From Crenobacter cavernae (lineage in GTDB: Bacteria > Pseudomonadota > Gammaproteobacteria > Burkholderiales > Chromobacteriaceae): a stretch of DNA of 64,000 nt. Position numbers and translations under genes: made by a program. The notes below the pieces were generated by a model, which ran no database searches, had not been told where the DNA came from, and worked only from the letters and a program-made list of their open reading frames with translations. Numbering within the stretch: the stretch's first letter is position 1; each line of letters starts with the position of its first letter. Below, one piece after another: positions 8,125 through 15,780 of the stretch. The stretch covers positions 2,113,001 through 2,177,000 of the forward strand of contig NZ_CP031337.1 of the NCBI RefSeq assembly GCF_003355495.1. Direction: 5' to 3'.

Positions 8125-9159
8125 ATGATGGAAGAATGGCAACAGTGGGTGACGCAAAATGACGGTCATCAGGACGAAGGCGGTCGACTGGTTTTCGCCG
8201 GCCATCAAGAGGAATTGAAGGCGGTGCAGGGCGGGCGTCCGGTGTTCTCGCCGCTGACGCAGTTCGCCTTGCTGCGTGCGCGCGGCGAAGACACGTTGAG
8301 CTTCCTGCAGGGCCAGCTCTCGAGCGACTTGCGCGAGCTGGACGGTAGCAGAAGCCAGTACAGCAGCTATTCGAACGCGAAGGGCCGTATGCAGGCGAAC
8401 TTCCTCGCGTGGAAAGACGGCGACGATTATTTCCTGATGCTGTCGGCCGACATCGCCGACGCCATTCTCAAGCGGCTGTCCCTGTTCGTGATGCGCGCCA
8501 AGGTCAAAATCGAGCGCGTCGACGGTCAATATCTGCTGGCCGGTTTTGCCGGCGCTGGGGCGGCGGGGCGTCTGGCCGAACTGGGTTACGCGGTGCCGCA
8601 ATCCGTTCATGCGGTTGCCGGTAATGAACAGGGCCTGGTGATCGCCTTGCCAGCCGGTACCTATTTGCTGGTATTGCCGGCCGAGTCGGCGGCCGCGGCG
8701 GCGACAAGCTTGGCCGAGGGGGCGACGCGGGTCGGCGTAGAGGCCTGGGGCGCTTTCGATATCGCCGCTGGCATTGCGTGGATCACGCTGCCGACGCAGG
8801 AGCAATTCGTCGCGCAAATGGCGAATATGGAATTGATCGGCGCGGTGAGTTTCAAAAAGGGCTGCTTCCCCGGCCAGGAAATCGTCGCGCGTACGCAATA
8901 TCTCGGAAAATTGAAGCGCCGATTGTTCCGTGCGTCGATTTCTGCGGCCGCATCGCCTGGTGACGTGCTTTATTCGCCGTCGGTTCCCGATCAGACCATT
9001 GGCATGGTGGTGAATGTGGTTTCGGTCGCTGCCGGGCAAATGGAACTTTTGGTCGTCGTGCAAGTGGCGGCGTGGGAGGCCGGGGTCTACCTTAAGTCGC
9101 TCGACGGTCCGCAATTGTCGCCATTGTCCCTGCCGTATCCGCTGCCGGACCGTATTTAA
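8125..9159 (+). CDS. ygfZ: YgfZ/CAF17-like tRNA-modifying, folate-binding protein
   Basis: A 344-residue member of the GcvT-like fold that uses tetrahydrofolate in maintenance of iron-sulfur enzymes, including the tRNA methylthiolase MiaB. The family signature KGCFPGQE (K-G-C-x-G-Q-E) lies near residue 249 and includes the reactive cysteine. GAGGAA at 8113 gives a ribosome site for either of two adjacent ATGs (8125 or 8128). The gene is monocistronic. The functional link to rimO, another radical-SAM methylthiotransferase in this window, is inference. Confidence 0.88.
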   Translation: MMEEWQQWVTQNDGHQDEGGRLVFAGHQEELKAVQGGRPVFSPLTQFALLRARGEDTLSFLQGQLSSDLRELDGSRSQYSSYSNAKGRMQANFLAWKDGDDYFLMLSADIADAILKRLSLFVMRAKVKIERVDGQYLLAGFAGAGAAGRLAELGYAVPQSVHAVAGNEQGLVIALPAGTYLLVLPAESAAAAATSLAEGATRVGVEAWGAFDIAAGIAWITLPTQEQFVAQMANMELIGAVSFKKGCFPGQEIVARTQYLGKLKRRLFRASISAAASPGDVLYSPSVPDQTIGMVVNVVSVAAGQMELLVVVQVAAWEAGVYLKSLDGPQLSPLSLPYPLPDRI

Positions 9160-9179
9160 TATTTGGTAACGTATTCTTC

Positions 9180-9208
9180 TTGACGAATCATTTTGCAGGT
9201 CGTTAAAT
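9180..9208 (+). promoter_or_regulatory. Probable promoter of the H-NS-like gene
   Basis: TTGACG, 17-base spacer, TTAAAT, in an AT-rich stretch directly upstream of the H-NS-like gene; the start codon lies about 45 bases downstream. Confidence 0.55.
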
Positions 9209-9253
9209 TGAATCTATTCGATAAAGTCTGAACAAACTCTAAGGATGCCAAAG

Positions 9254-9580
9254 ATGGAGCTCGCCAAACAACTGCCGGGTCTGGAATACGCCGAACTGCT
9301 CTCGCTGCGTAATGAAATCGACGGCGAAATCAAGCGCCGCGAATCGGAAGAGAAGGCCAAGGCTCGCAAACAAATCCAGGAAATCGCCAAGACCTACGGC
9401 CTGAACCTGGAAGAAGTGCTGAGCAAAGTCGGCGGCGCCGTGCGCAAACCGGTGGAAGCCAAATACGCCCACCCGCAAGACGTGTCGCTGACCTGGACCG
9501 GCCGCGGTCGCAAGCCGTCCTGGGTGCTGGGACAGCTCGATCAGGGGCGCACACTGGAAGACCTGCTGATCCGCCACTGA
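9254..9580 (+). CDS. H-NS family nucleoid-associated protein
   Basis: About 108 residues: an N-terminal helical/coiled-coil oligomerisation region (LEYAELLSLRNEIDGEIKRR, then a Lys/Glu-rich helix to about residue 40) and the C-terminal DNA-binding motif TWTGRGRKPSWV with its Arg-Gly hook. The family silences AT-rich, often acquired DNA. The ATG at 9254 (MELAKQ) is chosen because AAGGA lies 9 bases upstream; for the alternative ATG at 9245 the ribosome site would abut the start. A small terminator follows at 9631. Confidence 0.88.
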   Translation: MELAKQLPGLEYAELLSLRNEIDGEIKRRESEEKAKARKQIQEIAKTYGLNLEEVLSKVGGAVRKPVEAKYAHPQDVSLTWTGRGRKPSWVLGQLDQGRTLEDLLIRH

Positions 9581-9630
9581 GGCGGATGGGTGCAGCCCGC
9601 ATGCGATACGGTTGCATGCGGTACAATCGG

Positions 9631-9658
9631 AAGGGCGGCGTGTAGCTGCCCTTTTTTG
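9631..9658 (+). terminator. Terminator of the H-NS-like gene
   Basis: AAGGGC, 11-base loop, GCCCTTTTTTG. A short stem but a good T-run. Confidence 0.65.
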
Positions 9659-9808
9659 TTTGGTTTTCGGCGATTCGAAAGCGCCGGAATGCTGCAGTTT
9701 CATGCCGATGACACATTGCGCCGACGGCGGTAGCGGCCATAATCCAGTCAGGCACAACCTGACGGTTCATGTTGTTCGTTTATCCCTCTGACAAAAAGAC
9801 CGAACGCC

Positions 9809-11518
9809 ATGCTGGATTTCTTCTCGCGTCATCCCAGGAAAAAAAACGATCCGCTGGAGAGCGTCGACAGCGCCAAACGCTGGGTCGACGCGCAGAAGGA
9901 GGAGTTCGGTGCGGCGGCCCACGACCGGGTGGCGGCGATGGTGGCCGAATTCAACGACACGTCGGAAGAAGGGCTCGACTCGGGCACGCTCGAAGCACTG
10001 CTGACGCTGAATCTGGAAACCCAGGGGCTGCACGAGCAACTGTGCGAGCAATACCTGATGAACAGCCGCATGCCCAGGGCGCTCGAAGGGCAGTTGCGCG
10101 GCCAGATTCTACAGTACGGCAAGCAGTTCCTTGCAGCCTACCAGCGTTTTCTATCGCTCGACTTCCAGACCGAAGACGGCCTCAGGGTGTACTCGTTAAT
10201 GCCGCTGGTGTTGTCGAGGATGATGCATTACTTCGGCGAGTTCGCGCGTTGGCAGTTCTACCGTCACTTTTCCCCCGACGATGTGTTCTGGCTGAACGTG
10301 AACCAGTTGTTTCGTTTCGGCGAGAGCCACGGCATCGATACCATACCCGTTTACCTGTTCGGCACCGGCGACGGTCAGCCGGGCACCACCGCGCAAGACC
10401 AGTTCCTGATCGTTCACATGCTGTCATTGTTGACGGCCGGCAACCTGAGCGCACGCCAGATACACTTCACCTACGAAGTGCTGCGCCTGTTGTCGAACCG
10501 CCTGGCGATCCGCCGCGACTTCAGCGAAGACGCAAGCTTCATGATCGCGCTCGATGCCGGCCGGCCGGCGGCGCGCTGCACCTCGGCGATCGGTAGCGCC
10601 CACGGCCGCTACTGGAACACCGGCGAACTGCTGGACACGCTGCACGCCTGGCTGGCGAGGTTCGAAGCGGGCAAGGTGCCGGCGGAGATCAAGCCGCTGC
10701 ACGAACCCGGTATCGACGCGGCGCTGCTGCGCATGCTCTGTCGCGAATGGGCGGTCAAGCCGGTGCGCTTCGAGCGCGCCGAGCGGATCGCGGTGTCCGA
10801 CCGTCACATCGAGGTCGCATACCGCATGCCACTGTTGCACCGCTTGATCCGCCAGCCCGACGAGCAGGTGCAGATGCAGGGCGTGCAGAACAATCCGAAC
10901 CACTACAACGACATGACCGATATCCGCATCTACGGTTTTGTCACCAGCCGCCGCAAGGATAGGCTGAGCCTCGCGGCCGCGGGTGCGGCGGTCGAGGAGG
11001 TCGCGATGCCGCATCACGACCTGTCGCAATGGAGCGTCGAGAACGTCAGCAAGTCCGGGCTCGGCGTCTCGCTCGACGCGCTCGGTAACGAATGGGTGAG
11101 CCTCGGCGCGCTGGTCGGTTACCGCGAGACGGAAACGTCGGAATGGGCGCTCGGCATCATCCGGCGCATCCGTCGCCTCGCGCGCGAGCGCATCTTTCTC
11201 GGCATCGAAACGTTGACCGAGCGTCCGGTCGCGGCGTCGCTCAGGCCGCTCGACGGCCGGACCGACATGAGCCTGCCTACCGACCAGCTCTGGCACGGTG
11301 GTCAGATCGGCCTGTTCGCACCACTCAAGCGCGGCGGGCGTACCGTCAATACGCTGATCCTGCCGATCGCCGCATACACGCTGGGCAAGCAGCTGGTGAT
11401 GAGCGCGCGCGGCAAGCACTTCCAGATCGCGCTGGCCAAGGTGCAGGAGAAGGGCAGCGACTGGTGTCTGTCCGAGGTCGAACTGATACGGCCGCTCGAC
11501 CATGCGCCCAAGCCGTGA
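9809..11518 (+). CDS. Conserved protein of unknown function, possible C-terminal PilZ-like region
   Basis: A 569-residue soluble protein with no signal peptide or membrane segment. The N-terminal two thirds are helical and carry no motif I recognise. The C-terminal part (about 405-480) has WSVENVSKSGLGVSL, a spaced WVSLGALVGYRE and WALGIIRRIRR, which resembles the strand pattern of PilZ-type modules (a DxSxxG-like turn). Classic RxxxR and D/NxSxxG c-di-GMP motifs are only partly evident. It is monocistronic, between the H-NS-like gene and a convergent carboxypeptidase. The function is unknown and the PilZ link is tentative. Confidence 0.6.
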   Translation: MLDFFSRHPRKKNDPLESVDSAKRWVDAQKEEFGAAAHDRVAAMVAEFNDTSEEGLDSGTLEALLTLNLETQGLHEQLCEQYLMNSRMPRALEGQLRGQILQYGKQFLAAYQRFLSLDFQTEDGLRVYSLMPLVLSRMMHYFGEFARWQFYRHFSPDDVFWLNVNQLFRFGESHGIDTIPVYLFGTGDGQPGTTAQDQFLIVHMLSLLTAGNLSARQIHFTYEVLRLLSNRLAIRRDFSEDASFMIALDAGRPAARCTSAIGSAHGRYWNTGELLDTLHAWLARFEAGKVPAEIKPLHEPGIDAALLRMLCREWAVKPVRFERAERIAVSDRHIEVAYRMPLLHRLIRQPDEQVQMQGVQNNPNHYNDMTDIRIYGFVTSRRKDRLSLAAAGAAVEEVAMPHHDLSQWSVENVSKSGLGVSLDALGNEWVSLGALVGYRETETSEWALGIIRRIRRLARERIFLGIETLTERPVAASLRPLDGRTDMSLPTDQLWHGGQIGLFAPLKRGGRTVNTLILPIAAYTLGKQLVMSARGKHFQIALAKVQEKGSDWCLSEVELIRPLDHAPKP

Positions 11519-11543
11519 AGCTTGGACTCGCCCCCTCGGCATG

Positions 11544-11571
11544 AAAAAACCCCGCTCAGGCGGGGTTTTTT
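11544..11571. terminator. Bidirectional terminator
   Basis: AAAAAACCCCGC, loop TCAG, GCGGGGTTTTTT between convergent genes; A-run and T-run serve both strands. Confidence 0.9.
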
Positions 11572-11589
11572 GTTTCTTGCAGAGCGAGG

Positions 11590-12717
11590 TCAGCGCAGGT
11601 TGCTGAGTACGCCGTAGATCGGCGTCAGCATCGCTTCGCCGAGGCGCAGGCTGCGCTGGCCGTTCCAGCCGTAGTCGTCGTCGGGCAGGTTCGCGTTGTC
11701 CTTGAACGGCATCTCGAGCGTGAACGCGAGGCAGCCGAAGGTTTCGCCGACCCAAGAGGTCGCCAGCGTCATGTTGGCGTCGCCGAACTGGTCGATCTCG
11801 TAGCCATGCTCGGTCTGGTAGTCGGGGCTCGCCAGCAGGAAATGCTGGCGGAAGCGCTGCTGCAGCTCGGCCAACCTGGCGTCGAACGACGGGATGCCCT
11901 CGTTGCCGGCGAGGAACACATAGGGGAGGGTCTCGTCGCCGTGGATGTCGAGGAACAGGTCGACGCCAGTTTCGCGCATCTTCTGCTCGACGTGATAGAC
12001 CTCAGGACTCTTCTCGAGCGACGGCGTCTGCCATTCGCGGTTGAGGTTGGTGCCCGCCGCGTTGGTGCGCAGGTGACCACGCACCGAACCGTCCGGGTTC
12101 ATGTTCGGCACGACGTAGAAGGTGGCGCGGTCGAGCAGCGCGCGCGCGGTGGCGTCCTGTGGGTCGAGGAGACGCGACAGGAAGCCTTCGATGAACCATT
12201 CGGCCATCGTCTCGCCCGGGTGCTGGCGCGCGATCACCCAGATCTTGAGGTCGGACTCGACCTCGTGGCCGATCGTCAGCAGCTCGAGGTCGCGCCCGTC
12301 GAGTGTGTTGCCCAGATCGCTGACCTGGCACAGGCCCGAGCCCTGCGCCTGGCCTACCAGGTTCAGATGCTGCTCATACGAATAGGGCTCGAAGTAGGCG
12401 TAGTAGACGCTGCCGGCGAGCGGCGTGTGGTCGATGACGAGAGCATCGTCCTCATAGCGGGTCTGCACGCGGAACCAGCTGACGCGGTCGTACGAGGCGA
12501 CCGCCTGGTAGTCGTGCCAGCCTTCCGGGTAGGCACACTCGTGCGCGTTCAGGATTTTGAGCGTGCAGGGTTGGTAGGCGGCGCCCTGCAGGCGGAAGTA
12601 GAACCATTGCGCGAAATCCGAACCGTTGTCCTTGCGGATCTTGAGCTGGATATCGTCGTAACGGTCGAGCGAGACGACTTCGATATTGCCGGCGTCAAAC
12701 AGGCTGCTGATCTTCAT
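11590..12717 (-). CDS. M14 zinc carboxypeptidase, cytosolic-carboxypeptidase type
   Basis: About 375 residues. An N-terminal beta-sandwich-like region (FYFRLQGAAYQPCTLKI) precedes the M14 catalytic domain: zinc ligands in QHPGETMAEW (HPGE at 166-169), substrate residues in MNPDGSVRGHLRTNAAGTN, third ligand in DIHGDE and catalytic Glu in FTLEMPFKD. The layout is that of cytosolic carboxypeptidases (Nna1/AGBL group), which remove C-terminal Glu or related residues in eukaryotes; bacterial substrates are unclear. The internal ATG (MKISSLF) is preferred because the longer form translates through the neighbouring terminator. The 9-bp repeat at 11866 is read as LAE. Confidence 0.85.
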   Translation of the reverse strand: MKISSLFDAGNIEVVSLDRYDDIQLKIRKDNGSDFAQWFYFRLQGAAYQPCTLKILNAHECAYPEGWHDYQAVASYDRVSWFRVQTRYEDDALVIDHTPLAGSVYYAYFEPYSYEQHLNLVGQAQGSGLCQVSDLGNTLDGRDLELLTIGHEVESDLKIWVIARQHPGETMAEWFIEGFLSRLLDPQDATARALLDRATFYVVPNMNPDGSVRGHLRTNAAGTNLNREWQTPSLEKSPEVYHVEQKMRETGVDLFLDIHGDETLPYVFLAGNEGIPSFDARLAELQQRFRQHFLLASPDYQTEHGYEIDQFGDANMTLATSWVGETFGCLAFTLEMPFKDNANLPDDDYGWNGQRSLRLGEAMLTPIYGVLSNLR

Positions 12718-12770
12718 GCGCTTGGGGAGTTTCCGTTCGGGGTCGATGCTCGGATTGTACTCCGGGCGAA

Positions 12771-12802
12771 AAAAAAACCACACCCCGCGCGGGGTGTGGT
12801 TT
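12771..12802 (-). terminator. Terminator of the phasin gene
   Basis: A perfect 28-base palindrome with 14-base arms (AAACCACACCCCGC), followed on the minus strand by a long T-run. Confidence 0.9.
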
Positions 12803-12821
12803 CCAGGGATGAAGGTGTCGC

Positions 12822-13370
12822 TCAGCCGCGTTTGGCCGTGGCCTTCACCGCTTCGCTGGTGGCCTGACCGGCCGCCTTGAAGCTCGCGTCGGCGAACTGG
12901 CCGGCCTGCTGGGCGGCCTTGGCGAAGGTGTTCACCGCGGCGCTGGCGGCGGCGAGGGTATTCTTCAGGCCGGCGACGGCGACGTCGGCGCCCGGGGTCT
13001 GTTGGGTCTTGGCGAAGGTCTCGACCGACGAGATCAGTGCCTTGTTGAAGGCGTCGACGTTTTGTTCGACCACCTGGGCCAGTTCGCTCTGCGTCTGCGA
13101 AACGATTTCGTAAGCGCTGCGCGAGCCGGAAACGGCCTGCTCGACCGACTGGCTGGCGATCTGGTTCACGCGCGAGAACACTTCTTGCGGGTCCGACACG
13201 CCGGCCAGATCGCGGGCGGCTTTCACATTGCCTTCGAGCGACTGCTTGGACAGCTCGAGATTGAGCTTCACGAGACGCTCGGCGCTGTCCAGGGAGATCT
13301 GGGCAAAACGCAGCGCGGACTCGAAGCCGCTCAAGGACAGCTTGCTCAATTGCTCATTCGTAGCGAACAT
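12822..13370 (-). CDS. phaP: Phasin family protein (PHA granule-associated)
   Basis: About 182 residues, Ala/Gln/Ser-rich and helical, with the phasin_2 plan: the N-terminus has FESALRFAQISLDSAERLVKL, followed by a long amphipathic helix region. Phasins coat polyhydroxyalkanoate granules and control their size. The second ATG (13370, MFATNEQ) is preferred because GAGGG lies at a proper distance; the first (13376) almost abuts it. The gene is divergent from phaR, and a perfect inverted repeat at 13429-13450 lies in its promoter region, the expected site for PhaR control. Confidence 0.88.
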   Translation of the reverse strand: MFATNEQLSKLSLSGFESALRFAQISLDSAERLVKLNLELSKQSLEGNVKAARDLAGVSDPQEVFSRVNQIASQSVEQAVSGSRSAYEIVSQTQSELAQVVEQNVDAFNKALISSVETFAKTQQTPGADVAVAGLKNTLAAASAAVNTFAKAAQQAGQFADASFKAAGQATSEAVKATAKRG

Positions 13371-13428
13371 ATGCATACCCTCATTCCGGTGATGACTGGC
13401 GGATCGTCGTTATAGTCGATGCGGTTTT

Positions 13429-13450
13429 TGCCGCATTGCACAATGCGGCA
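13429..13450. promoter_or_regulatory. Inverted repeat, probable PhaR operator of the phasin gene
   Basis: TGCCGCATTG, centre CA, CAATGCGGCA: perfect 10-base arms, about 60-80 bases upstream of the phasin start and between the divergent phasin and phaR genes. PhaR repressors bind TGC/GCA-type inverted repeats upstream of phasin genes. The binding assignment is inference. Confidence 0.65.
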
Positions 13451-13563
13451 TGAATGTAGCACGTCTCCTGCGGTCTACCTAGAGGCATTGCTCTAAGATG
13501 TTGCATTTATGGTAAATTCGCTGGGCGCGCCACACGCCGAAGACAATAAAACGGGAGTGTTAC

Positions 13564-14133
13564 ATGGGTGTTGAGAAACGGGTCATCAAGAAGTATCCGA
13601 ACCGGCGGCTGTACGACACGGCTACCAGTTCCTACATCACTTTAGGCGATGTAAAGCAGCTGGTGCTGGACAATGTCGACCTGCAAGTGGTCGACGCCAA
13701 GACCCAGGACGACATCTCGCGCAGCGTGCTCTTGCAGATCATCCTGGAGGAAGAAAACGGCGGCATGCCGATGTTCAGCTATGAGGTGCTGACCCAGTTC
13801 ATCCGCTTCTACGGCCAGGCGATGCAGGGCATGATGGGGCCCTTCCTCGAGAAGAACCTGCAGCTTTTCTCGCAGTTGCAGCAAAAGTTGCAGGAGCAGA
13901 CGCAGACGCTGTACGGCGACCAGGGCGTGTTCAACAACTCGCTGTGGGGCGAGTACCTGAAGTTCCAGGCGCCGGCGATGCAGAACGTGATGGCCAACTA
14001 TATGGAGCAGAGCACCAGCCTCTTTCTCGAGATGCAGACGCGCATGCAGGAGCAGACCAAGTCGCTGTTCACCGGCTTTCCCTTTCCCGGCTACGGCGAG
14101 AAGGACGACGAAGACGGCGGCGCGAAGCCCTGA
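13564..14133 (+). CDS. phaR: Polyhydroxyalkanoate synthesis repressor PhaR
   Basis: A 189-residue DNA- and PHA-binding regulator. The N-terminal PHB/PHA accumulation regulator domain is unmistakable: RVIKKYPNRRLYDTATSSYI, then VVDAKTQDDISRSVLLQII. The C-terminal half is Gln/Met-rich and helical, consistent with binding to PHA granules. In the family it represses phasin genes until nascent polymer titrates it. It is divergent from the phasin gene, with a stem-loop terminator after it. Confidence 0.95.
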   Translation: MGVEKRVIKKYPNRRLYDTATSSYITLGDVKQLVLDNVDLQVVDAKTQDDISRSVLLQIILEEENGGMPMFSYEVLTQFIRFYGQAMQGMMGPFLEKNLQLFSQLQQKLQEQTQTLYGDQGVFNNSLWGEYLKFQAPAMQNVMANYMEQSTSLFLEMQTRMQEQTKSLFTGFPFPGYGEKDDEDGGAKP

Positions 14134-14140
14134 TCGCATA

Positions 14141-14174
14141 AAGCGCCACGCGACTGACACGCGCGGCGCTTTTC
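14141..14174 (+). terminator. Terminator of phaR
   Basis: AAGCGCC-A-CGCG and CGCG-C-GGCGCTT arms followed by TTCTCTT, 7 bases after the stop. Confidence 0.7.
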
Positions 14175-14270
14175 TCTTATAATTTCAGGCATTTGACAGC
14201 CGGGGGTCCGGATCGCGACCGCCGGCTGTCTTCGTTTTTTCCGGATAACGTTTCAAGGTTCGATACACGC

Positions 14271-15587
14271 ATGTCCCACCCCGCACCGAAAGTCGGATTT
14301 GTCAGTCTTGGCTGTCCGAAGGCTTTGGTAGACTCCGAGCAAATCCTCACCCGATTGCGCGCCGAAGGCTACGACATCGCGCCGAGCTACGACGGCGCCG
14401 ACCTCGTGGTGGTCAACACCTGTGGTTTCATCGACTCGGCGGTCGCCGAGTCGCTCGACGCGATCGGCGAGGCGCTGAACGAGAACGGCAAGGTGATCGT
14501 CACCGGCTGTCTGGGCGCCAAGGGCGATATCGTCCAGGAAACCCACCCGTCGGTCTTGGCCATTACCGGTCCGCACGCGGCCGAAGAGGTGATGGGCCAT
14601 ATCCACACCCACCTGCCCAAGCCGCACGATCCCTTTGTCGACCTGGTGCCGGCCGCCGGCATCAAGCTGACGCCCAAGCACTACGCCTACCTGAAGATTT
14701 CCGAGGGCTGCAACCACCGCTGCACCTTCTGCATCATCCCGTCGATGCGTGGCGACCTGGTCAGCCGCCCGGTGCACGACGTGCTGCGCGAGGCCGAGAA
14801 CCTGGCCAAGTCGGGCGTCAAGGAAGTGCTGGTGATCTCGCAGGACACCAGCGCCTACGGCGTCGACGTCAAGTACAAGACCGGCTTTCACAACGGCCGC
14901 CCGGTGAAGACCCGCATGACCGAGCTGTGCGAAGAGCTCGGCAAACTCGGCATCTGGGTGCGGCTGCACTACGTCTACCCGTACCCGCACGTCGACGAGG
15001 TGATCCCGCTGATGGCCGAGGGCAAGATCCTGCCGTATCTGGACATCCCGTTCCAGCACGCCAGCAAGAAGGTATTGAAGGCGATGAAGCGCCCGGCCAA
15101 CGCCGACAACGTGCTGGAGCGGCTGAAGAAATGGCGCGCGATCTGCCCGGACTTGGTGATCCGTTCGACCTTCATCGTCGGCTTCCCGGGCGAAACCGAG
15201 GAAGATTTCCAGGAGCTGCTGGACTTCCTCAAGGAAGCACAGCTCGACCGCGTCGGCTGTTTCACCTATTCGCCGGTCGAGGGCGCGACCGCCAACGATC
15301 TGCCGGACCCGGTGCCGGACGAAGTCAAGGAAGAGCGCAAGGCGCGCTTCATGGAGCTGCAGGCCGAGATCAGCGCGGCCAAGCTGGCCGCCAAGGTCGG
15401 CCGAACGCTGACCGTGCTGGTCGACGAGATCGACGACAAGGGCGCGGTGTGCCGCAGCTACGCCGACGCGCCCGAGATCGACGGCCTGGTCTACCTCGGC
15501 GACGACGCCGGGCTGAAGGTCGGCGACTTCGTCGACGTGAGGATCACCGATTCGGATGAATACGACCTGTGGGCCGAGCGCGTGTAA
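14271..15587 (+). CDS. rimO: Ribosomal protein S12 methylthiotransferase RimO
   Basis: A 438-residue radical-SAM enzyme that adds a methylthio group to the conserved Asp of ribosomal protein S12. An N-terminal UPF0004 domain ([27 protein letters not shown], carrying three cluster cysteines) is followed by the radical-SAM motif CNHRCTFC and a C-terminal TRAM-like region. The ATG at 14271 starts the conserved N-terminus. A terminator lies 18 bases after the stop, and a copy of the 9-bp repeat (15589) begins immediately beyond the stop codon. Confidence 0.95.
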   Translation: MSHPAPKVGFVSLGCPKALVDSEQILTRLRAEGYDIAPSYDGADLVVVNTCGFIDSAVAESLDAIGEALNENGKVIVTGCLGAKGDIVQETHPSVLAITGPHAAEEVMGHIHTHLPKPHDPFVDLVPAAGIKLTPKHYAYLKISEGCNHRCTFCIIPSMRGDLVSRPVHDVLREAENLAKSGVKEVLVISQDTSAYGVDVKYKTGFHNGRPVKTRMTELCEELGKLGIWVRLHYVYPYPHVDEVIPLMAEGKILPYLDIPFQHASKKVLKAMKRPANADNVLERLKKWRAICPDLVIRSTFIVGFPGETEEDFQELLDFLKEAQLDRVGCFTYSPVEGATANDLPDPVPDEVKEERKARFMELQAEISAAKLAAKVGRTLTVLVDEIDDKGAVCRSYADAPEIDGLVYLGDDAGLKVGDFVDVRITDSDEYDLWAERV

Positions 15588-15604
15588 GCTCGGCCAACGT
15601 CGCG

Positions 15605-15635
15605 AAAGGGAGCCTAGCTAGGGCTCCCTTTTTTT
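15605..15635 (+). terminator. Terminator of rimO
   Basis: AAAGGGAGCC, loop TAGCTAG, GGCTCCCTTT and a further T-run. Confidence 0.9.
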
Positions 15636-15780
15636 ATCGTTATCAGGGAAGTCCCCTGGTCGCCGGCCGACGAAAGTTTGTGTTAGATCAAGGCGCGCGG
15701 CAAAAGGCGGGAGGCGATGCCGGCGTCGCGCGCTTCCTCCTTATACTGTCGGCCTTTCCAGCCTTGCCGAAGCACCCGCC

